Below, piece after piece: positions 15,748 to 21,288 of a stretch of 21,288 nucleotides of DNA. A model generated the notes under the pieces. It ran no database searches, had not been told where the DNA came from, and was given only the letters and a program-made list of their open reading frames with translations. How positions within the stretch are numbered: the first letter of the stretch is position 1; each line of letters starts with the position of its first letter. Position numbers and translations under genes: made by a program. Source of the DNA: Saccoglossus kowalevskii (lineage: Eukaryota > Hemichordata > Enteropneusta > Harrimaniidae); NCBI RefSeq assembly GCF_000003605.2, contig NW_003112204.1:1-21288 (forward strand), read 5' to 3'.

Positions 15748-15843
15748 TTATCAACATTTTTATTCCACCGTACATACCAACATTTTCCCGGGATTTTTTG
15801 CCTTGCCGAAGCGTTAAACGACATGCAATTCCGACGAATATTC

Positions 15844-15962
15844 GCCTCCTATCAAACCATTGCAAAACACACCAGTTCTTGTCCGATCACTGAAGTTAAG
15901 CTGTATCTGGTGTGGTTAGTACTTGCATGGGAGACTGGCTGGGAATACCACGTGCAGTAGAC
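15844..15962 (+). rRNA. 5S rRNA: 5S rRNA copy 78
   Basis: Class I spacer ending ATTC without the usual A. Variants A5C, G8A, C9T, G22A, T25C, C37T, C61T, G65T, C68T, C93T, G118A. Confidence 0.85.
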
Positions 15963-16059
15963 TCATCAACATTTTTATTCCACATTACATACTAACTTTT
16001 TCCTATGATTTTTTGCGTAACCGTAGCATTAAATGGCATCCAATTGCGACGAATATTCA

Positions 16060-16177
16060 GCATACTGCCAAACCAATGCAGAATAAACCAGTTCTCGTCC
16101 GATCACTGAAGTTGATCTGCATCGGCCATGGTTAGTACTTACATGGGAGACCGGGTTGGGATACTACGAGCAGTAGC
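16060..16177 (+). rRNA. 5S rRNA: 5S rRNA copy 79, diverged (118 nt)
   Basis: Class J spacer (TTGCGTAACC). Variants C3A, T17A, C27A, A55G, G57T, G67C, G69A and G82A, with a disrupted 3' quarter (ACCGGGTTGGGATACTACG) and end CAGTAGC. Probably a pseudogene. Confidence 0.8.
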
Positions 16178-16274
16178 TTATCAACATTTTTATTCCACCG
16201 TACATACTATCTTTTTCCCTTGATTATTTGCCTAGCCGAAACATTAATTGAAATCCAATTCCGACGAATATTTT

Positions 16275-16393
16275 GCCTACAGCCAAACCATTGCAGAATA
16301 CACCAGTTCTCGTCCGATCAATGAAGTTAAGCTGCATCGGGCGTGGTTAGTACTTGCATGGGAGACCGGCTGAGAAGACCACGTGCAGTAGGC
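16275..16393 (+). rRNA. 5S rRNA: 5S rRNA copy 80
   Basis: Class C spacer ending TATTTT instead of TATTCA. Variants T7A, C47A, G99A, T103G. Confidence 0.87.
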
Positions 16394-16490
16394 TCATCAA
16401 CATTTTTATTCCACATTACATACTAACTTTTACCCATGATTTTTTGCCTAGCCGTAGCGTTAAACCACAGACATTTCTGACGAATATTCA

Positions 16491-16609
16491 GCCTACTTTC
16501 AAACCATTGCAGAACACACCAGTTCTCGTCCAATCACTGAATTTAAGCTGCATCATGCGTGGTTAGTACTTGCATGGGAGACCGGCTGGGAATACCACGT
16601 GCAGTAGGC
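16491..16609 (+). rRNA. 5S rRNA: 5S rRNA copy 81
   Basis: The spacer is a hybrid: D/G front (ACTTTTACCCATG) and class A back (GCGTTAAACCAC). Variants G8T, C9T, T25C, G42A, G52T, G65A, G66T. Partner of copy 2. Confidence 0.87.
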
Positions 16610-16706
16610 TCATCAACATTTTTATTCCACCGTACATACTAAGTTTGTCCCGGGATTTTTTGCCTAGCCGAAGTATTAAATTACATCCAATTCCGAGGAA
16701 TATTCA

Positions 16707-16825
16707 GCCTACTGCCTAACCATTGCAGAGTACACCTGTTCGCGTCCGATCACTGAAGTTAAGCTGCATCGGGCGTGGTTAGTACTTGCATGGGAGACCT
16801 GCTGGGAATGCCACATGCAATAGGC
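16707..16825 (+). rRNA. 5S rRNA: 5S rRNA copy 82
   Basis: Class B spacer. Variants A11T, A24G, A31T, T36G, G94T, A104G, G109A, G114A. Partner of copy 3. Confidence 0.87.
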
Positions 16826-16922
16826 TTATCAACATTTTTATTCCACCGTACATACTATCTTTTTCCCTTGATTATTTGCCTAGCCGAAACATTAATTGAA
16901 ATCCAATTCCGACGAATATTTA

Positions 16923-17041
16923 GCCTACAGCCAAACCATTGCAGAATACACCAGTTCTCGTCCGATCACTGAAGTTAAGCTGCATTGGGCGTGGTTAGTA
17001 CTTGCATGGGAGACCGGCTGGGAATACCACGTGCAGTAAGC
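16923..17041 (+). rRNA. 5S rRNA: 5S rRNA copy 83, near consensus
   Basis: Class C spacer. Variants T7A, C64T, G117A. Partner of copy 4, though the 3' ends differ. Confidence 0.89.
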
Positions 17042-17138
17042 TCATCAACATTTTTATTCCACATTACATACTAACTTTTACCCATGATTTTTTGCCTAGC
17101 CGTGGGATTAAATGACATACAATTCCGACGAATATTCA

Positions 17139-17257
17139 GCCTACTGCCAAACCATTGCAGAATACACCAGTTCTCGTCCGATCACTGAAGTTAAGGCGCA
17201 TCGGGCGTGGTTAGTTCTTGCACGGGAGACCGGCTGGGAAAACCAAGTTCAGTCGGC
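17139..17257 (+). rRNA. 5S rRNA: 5S rRNA copy 84, diverged
   Basis: Class D spacer (CCGTGGGATT). Variants C58G, T59C, A78T, T85C, T103A, C108A, G111T, A116C. C58G and T59C break two helix II pairs. Confidence 0.84.
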
Positions 17258-17354
17258 TCATCAACATTTTTATTCCACATTACATACTAACTTTTTCCCA
17301 TGAATTTTTGCCTAGACGATGCATTAAATGACATACAATTCGGACGAATATTCA

Positions 17355-17473
17355 GCCTACATTCAAACCATTGCAGAATACACCAGTTCTCGTCTGATCA
17401 CTGAAGTTAAGCTGCATCGGGCGTGGTTAGTACTTTCATGGGAGACCGGCTGGGAATACCACGTGCATTAGGC
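17355..17473 (+). rRNA. 5S rRNA: 5S rRNA copy 85
   Basis: Class E spacer (ATGAATTTTTGCC, GACGATGC). Variants T7A, G8T, C9T, C41T, G82T, G114T. Four helix I pairs are disturbed. Confidence 0.85.
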
Positions 17474-17569
17474 TGATCAACATTTTTATTCCACCTTTAC
17501 ATACTAACGTTTTCCCATGATTTTTTGCCTATAGTAGGATAAATGACATCCAATTCCGACGAATATTCA

Positions 17570-17687
17570 GCTACTGCCAAACCATTGCAGAATACACCAG
17601 TTCTCGTCCGATCACTGAAGTTAAGCTGCATCGGGCGTTTTTAGTACTTGCCTGGGAGACCGGCTGGGAATACCACGTGCAGTAGGC
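17570..17687 (+). pseudogene. 5S rRNA: 5S copy 86 with internal T5 terminator (118 nt)
   Basis: The spacer is an F/D hybrid with GCCTATAGTAGG, as before copy 67. One C is lost at 2/3; G71T, G72T, A84C. TTTTT at 17638-17642. Confidence 0.86.
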
Positions 17688-17700
17688 TAATGAACATTTT

Positions 17701-17804
17701 ATTGCAGAATACACCAGTTCTCGTACGATCACTGAAGTTAAGCTGCATCGGGCGTGGTTAGTACTTGCATGGGAGACCGGCTGGGAATACCACGTGCAGT
17801 AGGC
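17701..17804 (+). pseudogene. 5S rRNA: 5S copy 87, 5'-truncated
   Basis: Same junction but with T4 before ATT, and AATGAAC for GATGAAC in the upstream leader. C40A is the only change within positions 16-119. Confidence 0.87.
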
Positions 17805-17901
17805 TCATCAACATTTTTAATCCACATTACATACTAACTTTTTCCCATGATTTTTTGCCTAGACGAAGCATTAAATGACATACAATTCGGACGAATATTC
17901 A

Positions 17902-18020
17902 GCCTACTGCCAAACCATTGCAGAATACACCAGTTCTTGTCCGATCACTGAAGTTAAGCTGCATCGGGCGTGGTTAGTACTTGCATGGGAGACAGGCTGG
18001 GAATAACACGTGCATTAGGC
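17902..18020 (+). rRNA. 5S rRNA: 5S rRNA copy 88
   Basis: Class E spacer. Variants C37T, C93A, C105A, G114T. The spacer after it has only T4. Confidence 0.88.
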
Positions 18021-18116
18021 TCATCAACATTTTATTCCACCGGACATACTAACGTTTTCCCGGGATTTTTTGCCTATCCGAAGTATTAAATTACATCCAA
18101 TTCCAACGAATATTCA

Positions 18117-18235
18117 GCCTACTGCCAAAGCATTGCAGAATACGCCAGTTCTCGTCCGATCTCTGAAGTTAAGCTGCATCGGGCGTGGTTAGTACTTACA
18201 TGGGAGACCGGCTGAGAAGACCACGTGCAGTATGC
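18117..18235 (+). rRNA. 5S rRNA: 5S rRNA copy 89
   Basis: Class F spacer with CCACCGGAC and CCAACGAA as before copies 37 and 42. Variants C14G, A28G, A46T, G82A, G99A, T103G, G117T. C14G breaks a helix II end pair. Confidence 0.87.
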
Positions 18236-18332
18236 TCATCAACATTTTTATTCCACATTACATACTAACTTTTACCCATGATTTTTTGCCTAGCCGTAGC
18301 AGTAAACGACATCCAATTCCGACGAATATTCA

Positions 18333-18451
18333 GCCTACGGCCAAACCATTGCAGAATACACCAGTTCTTGTCCGATCACTGAAGTTAAGCTGAATCGGGC
18401 GTGGTTAGTACTTGCATGGGAGACCGGCTGGGAATACCACGTGCAGTAGGC
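18333..18451 (+). rRNA. 5S rRNA: 5S rRNA copy 90, near consensus
   Basis: Class G spacer. Variants T7G, C37T, C61A. Partner of copy 43, 9,842 bp upstream. Confidence 0.89.
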
Positions 18452-18548
18452 TTATCAACATTTTTATTCCACCGTACATACCAAATTTTTCCCGGGATTT
18501 TTTGCCTAGCCAAAGCGTTAAACCACAGGCAATTCTGACGAATATTCA

Positions 18549-18665
18549 GCCTACTGTCAAACCATTGCGGAACACACCAGTTCGCGTCCAATCACTGAAT
18601 TTAAGCTGCATCGTGCGTGGTTAACTTGCATGGGAGACCGGCTGGGAATACCACGTGCAGTAGGT
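18549..18665 (+). rRNA. 5S rRNA: 5S rRNA copy 91 (117 nt)
   Basis: Class A spacer. Two bases are lost in GGTTAACTTG within the intermediate element; also C9T, A21G, T25C, T36G, G42A, G52T, G66T, C119T. Likely impaired. Confidence 0.83.
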
Positions 18666-18762
18666 TCATCAACATTTTTCTTCCACCATACATACAATCT
18701 TTTTCCCTTGATTATTTGCCTAGCCGAAACATTAATTGAAATCCAATTCCGACGAATATTCA

Positions 18763-18881
18763 GCCTGCTGCCAAACCATTGCAGAATACACCAGTTCTCG
18801 TCCGATCACTGAAGTTAAGCCGCATCGGGCATGGTTAGGACTTGCACGGGAGACCGGCTGGGAATACCACGTGCAGTAGGC
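18763..18881 (+). rRNA. 5S rRNA: 5S rRNA copy 92
   Basis: Class C spacer. Variants A5G, T59C, G69A, T77G, T85C. A5G leaves a G-U wobble in helix I. Confidence 0.87.
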
Positions 18882-18978
18882 CCATCAACATTTTTATTCC
18901 ACATTACATTCTAATTTTGTCCCATGATTTTTTGCCCAGACGAAGCATTAAATGACATACAATTCGGACGAATATTCA

Positions 18979-19097
18979 GCCTACTGCCAAACCATTGCAG
19001 AATACACCAGTTCTCGTCCGACCACTGAAGTTAAGCTGCATCGTGCGTGGTTAGTACTTGCATGGGAGACTGGCTGGGAATACCACGTGCAGTAGGT
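18979..19097 (+). rRNA. 5S rRNA: 5S rRNA copy 93
   Basis: Class E spacer. Variants T44C, G66T, C93T, C119T. The 119 nt are identical to the next copy. Confidence 0.88.
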
Positions 19098-19195
19098 TCA
19101 TCAACATTTTTATTCCACCGTACATACTAAGTTTGTCCCGGGATTTTTTTGCCTAGCCGAAGTATTAAATTACATCCAATTCCGAGGAATATTCA

Positions 19196-19314
19196 GCCTA
19201 CTGCCAAACCATTGCAGAATACACCAGTTCTCGTCCGACCACTGAAGTTAAGCTGCATCGTGCGTGGTTAGTACTTGCATGGGAGACTGGCTGGGAATAC
19301 CACGTGCAGTAGGT
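19196..19314 (+). rRNA. 5S rRNA: 5S rRNA copy 94
   Basis: Class B spacer with one extra T. Same gene as copy 93, the only adjacent identical pair I found, and probably a recent single-unit duplication. Confidence 0.88.
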
Positions 19315-19411
19315 TCATCAACATTTTTATTCCACCGTACATACTAAGTTTGTCCCGGGATTTTTTGCCTAGCCGAAGTATTAAATTACATCCAATTGCG
19401 ACGAATATTCA

Positions 19412-19530
19412 TCCTACTGCCAAACCATTGTAGAATACACCAGTTCACGTCCGATCACAGAAGTTAAGCTGCATCGGGCGTGGTTAGTACTTGCATGGGA
19501 GACATGATGGGAATACCACGAGCAGCAGGC
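19412..19530 (+). rRNA. 5S rRNA: 5S rRNA copy 95, altered first base
   Basis: Spacer with class B front but CCAATTGCGACG near the gene. Variants G1T, C20T, T36A, T48A, C93A, G94T, C96A, T110A, T115C. Helix IV is badly damaged. Confidence 0.82.
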
Positions 19531-19627
19531 TTATCAACATTTGTATTCCACCGTACATACAAAATTTTTCCCGGGATTTGTTGCCTAGCCGAAGTATTAA
19601 ATTACATCCAATTCCGTCGAATTTTCA

Positions 19628-19746
19628 GCCTACTGCCAAACCATTGCAGAATACACCAGTTCTCGTCTGATCACAGAAGTTAAGCTGCATCGGGCGTGGT
19701 TAGTACTTGCATGGGAGACCTGCTGGGAATACCACATGCAGTAGGC
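19628..19746 (+). rRNA. 5S rRNA: 5S rRNA copy 96
   Basis: Class F spacer with CCGTCGAATTTTC. Variants C41T, T48A, G94T, G109A. Confidence 0.87.
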
Positions 19747-19846
19747 TTATCAACATTTTTATTCCACCGGACATACTATCTTTTTTCCCCCGTGATTTTT
19801 TTCCTAGCCGAAGCATTAATTTAAATCCAATTCCAACAAATATTCA

Positions 19847-19965
19847 GCCTACTGCCAAACCATTGCAGAATACACCAGTTCTCGTCCGATCACTGAAATT
19901 AAGGCGCATCGCGCGTGGTTAGTTCATGCACGCAAGACCGTCTGGGAATACCACGTTCAGTCGGC
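19847..19965 (+). rRNA. 5S rRNA: 5S rRNA copy 97, diverged
   Basis: Class C' spacer. Variants G52A, C58G, T59C, G66C, A78T, T80A, T85C, G87C, G88A, G95T, G111T, A116C. Many internal promoter changes; probably a pseudogene. Partner of copy 18. Confidence 0.81.
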
Positions 19966-20062
19966 TCATCAACATTTTTATTCCACATTACATACTAACT
20001 TTTTCACATGATTTTTTGCCTAGACGAAGCATTAAATGACATACAATTCGGACGAATATTCA

Positions 20063-20181
20063 GCCTACAGCCAAACCATTGCAGAATACACCAGTTCTCG
20101 TCCGATCACTGAAGTTAAGCTGCATCGGGCGTGGTTAGTAATTGCATGGGAGACCTGCAGGGAATGCCACGTGCAATAGGC
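20063..20181 (+). rRNA. 5S rRNA: 5S rRNA copy 98
   Basis: Class E spacer with TTCACATG. Variants T7A, C79A, G94T, T97A, A104G, G114A. Confidence 0.87.
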
Positions 20182-20278
20182 TTATCAACATTTTTATTCC
20201 ACCGAACATAATATCTTTTTCCCTTGATTATTTGCCTAGCCGAAACATTAATTGAAATCCAATTCCGACGAATATTCA

Positions 20279-20396
20279 GCCTACTGCCAAACCATTGCAT
20301 AATACACCAGTTCTCGTCTGATCTCTGAGTTAAGCTGCATCGGGCGTTTATAGTACTTGCATGGGAGACCGGCTGGGAATACCACGTGCAGTAGGC
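20279..20396 (+). rRNA. 5S rRNA: 5S rRNA copy 99 (118 nt)
   Basis: Class C spacer. Variants G22T, C41T, A46T, G71T, G72T, T73A and one A lost at 50/51. GCGTTTATAG resembles the T5 copies, but T73A leaves only T3. Confidence 0.83.
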
Positions 20397-20494
20397 TCAT
20401 CAAACATTTTTTATTCCACATTACATACTAACTTTTCATCATGATTTTTTGCCTAGACGAAGCATAAATGACATACAATTCGGACGAATATTCA

Positions 20495-20614
20495 GCCTAC
20501 TGCCAAACTATTGCAGAATACACCAGTTCTTGTCCGATCACTGAAGTTAAGCTGCATCGGACGAGGGTTAGTACTTGCATGGGAGACCGGCTGAGAAGAC
20601 CACGTGCAGTATGC
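20495..20614 (+). rRNA. 5S rRNA: 5S rRNA copy 100 (120 nt)
   Basis: Class E spacer with CATAAATG and an altered CTTTTCATCATG. Variants C15T, C37T, an irregular TCGGACGAGGGTTAG, G99A, T103G, G117T. Confidence 0.83.
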
Positions 20615-20712
20615 TCATCAACATTTTTATTCCACATTACATACTGACATTTTACCCATGATTTTTTGCCTAGCCGTAGCAGTAAACGACATCCAATTCC
20701 GACGAATATTCA

Positions 20713-20831
20713 GCCTACGGCCAAACCATTGCAGAATACACCAGTTCTCGTCCGATCACTGAAGTTAAGCTGAATCGGGCGTGGTTAGTACTTGCATGGA
20801 AGACCGGCCGGGAATACCACGTGCAGTAGGC
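20713..20831 (+). rRNA. 5S rRNA: 5S rRNA copy 101
   Basis: Class G spacer (ACTGACATTTTACCC). Variants T7G, C61A, G88A, T97C. Confidence 0.88.
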
Positions 20832-20928
20832 TTATCAACATTTTTATTCCACCGTACATATCAAATTATTCCCGGGATTTTTTGCCTAGCCAAAGCGTTA
20901 AACCACAGGCAATTATGACGAATATTCA

Positions 20929-21047
20929 GCCTACTGTCAAACCATTGCAGAACACACCAGTTCTCGTGCAATCACTGAATTTAAGCTGCATCGTGCGTGG
21001 TTAGTACTTGCATGGGAGACCGGCTGGGAATACCATCTGCAGTAGGC
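20929..21047 (+). rRNA. 5S rRNA: 5S rRNA copy 102
   Basis: Class A spacer (TCAAATTATTCCC). Variants C9T, T25C, C40G, G42A, G52T, G66T, C108T, G109C. Confidence 0.87.
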
Positions 21048-21144
21048 TTATCAATATTTTTATTCCACCGTACATACTAACTTTGTCCCGGGATTTTTTG
21101 CCTAGCCGAAGTATTAAATTACATCCAATTCCGAGGAATATTCA

Positions 21145-21263
21145 GCCTACTGCCAGACCATTGCAGAGTACACCAGTTCGCGTCCGATCACTGAAGTTAA
21201 GCTACATCGGGCGTGGTTAGTACTTGCATGGGAGACCTGCTGGGAATGCCACATGCAATAGGC
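21145..21263 (+). rRNA. 5S rRNA: 5S rRNA copy 103
   Basis: Class B spacer. Variants A12G, A24G, T36G, G60A, G94T, A104G, G109A, G114A. The window ends 25 bp into the next spacer, so the array continues. Confidence 0.88.
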
Positions 21264-21288
21264 TTATCAACATTTTTATTCCACCGTA

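Larger units (their letters stand above)
1..21288 (+). repeat. Tandem 5S rDNA array, 216-bp unit, 103 copies
   Basis: Each unit holds a 119-nt 5S rRNA region and a 97-bp spacer, all head to tail on one strand with both window edges inside the array. Most start-to-start distances are 213-220 bp. Exceptions are 331-333 bp across each truncated-copy pair, 55 bp at the fragment near 4318, and 208 bp after the copy with a 7-nt deletion. Spacer order after the gene: about 9 nt, a T5 tract, ATTCCACCGTAC or ATTCCACATTAC, a pyrimidine stretch, usually a T6 tract with GCCTAG, a TTAA-rich element near -30, and GAATATTC at -9 to -2. About eleven spacer classes recur. The arrangement and internal promoter elements are those of an RNA polymerase III 5S cluster. 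Copy divergence is high for a 5S array, so many copies may be pseudogenes. Confidence 0.96.

Noticed and set aside
20279-20396. Copy 99 as an eighth internal-T5 copy
   Set aside because: It has G71T and G72T, but T73A interrupts the run (TTTATAG), and the next copy is not truncated.
1-21288. CRISPR array
   Set aside because: The repeat is 216 bp, includes a complete 5S gene, and the 'spacers' are related to each other. No cas genes are present.
1-21288. Transposon or retroelement insertion in the array
   Set aside because: Every stretch can be assigned to 5S or spacer. No segment longer than a few bases is foreign.
1-21288. Bacterial or phage origin of the sequence
   Set aside because: The 5S type, tandem arrangement, Pol III style T tracts and lack of coding sequence point to an animal nuclear genome.

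Overview
The whole window is one uninterrupted tandem array of eukaryotic 5S ribosomal RNA genes, all on the + strand. I count 103 5S-like copies: 94 have both ends, 1 is cut by the left window edge, 7 are 5'-truncated in the same way, and 1 is a 22-nt fragment. The basic unit is 216 bp, made of a 119-nt 5S region and a 97-bp spacer. I see no protein gene, tRNA, transposon, CRISPR array or any single-copy sequence. The many ~70-codon open frames are by-products of the repeat: 216 is divisible by 3, so the same accidental frame recurs in every unit.

Organism: an animal, most likely an arthropod. The core around 5S positions 22-57 is very close to insect 5S rRNA as I remember it, and a TTAA-rich TATA-like element about 30 bp upstream fits insect 5S promoters. 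I cannot name a species.

Numbering used below: 5S position 1 is the G of the GCCTACTGCC start and 119 is the C of the GCAGTAGGC end. A variant such as G71T means consensus G at position 71 is T in that copy. The consensus folds as a 5S rRNA: helix I 1-9/111-119, helix II 14-22/58-66, helix III 30-33/46-49, helix IV 82-87/92-96, helix V 68-73/104-109. Spacer classes are my own labels, given by their 3' halves: A (AGCCAAAGCGTTAAACCAC), B (AAGTTTGTCCC, then CCGAGGAATATT), C (CCTTGATTATTTG, AACATTAATTGAAAT), C' (CCCCGTGATTTTTT, GCATTAATT), D (CCGTAGGATTAAATGAC), E (AGACGAAGCATTAAATGAC, TTCGGACG), F (AACGTTTTCCCGGG, AAGTATTAAATTAC), G (CCGTAGCAGTAAACGAC), H (AAATTATTCCC, GATTGTTTGCC), I (GCCTTGCCGAAGCG), J (CCTAACCGTAGCATT).

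Layout: units are not homogenised. They carry linked haplotypes that recur in ordered blocks, for example G-A-B-C or D(T5)-truncated-E-F-G, so the array grew by duplication of multi-unit segments. Examples are 846-1943 with 4373-5472, 194-740 with 16491-17037, and 8094-9255 with 17940-19097. Seven times, a copy with an internal TTTTT (a likely Pol III terminator inside the gene) is followed directly by a copy lacking its first 15 nt and promoter. This pair marks one old deletion spread by duplication. No full-length copy matches the majority sequence at every position, so which copies, if any, are transcribed cannot be told from this window alone.
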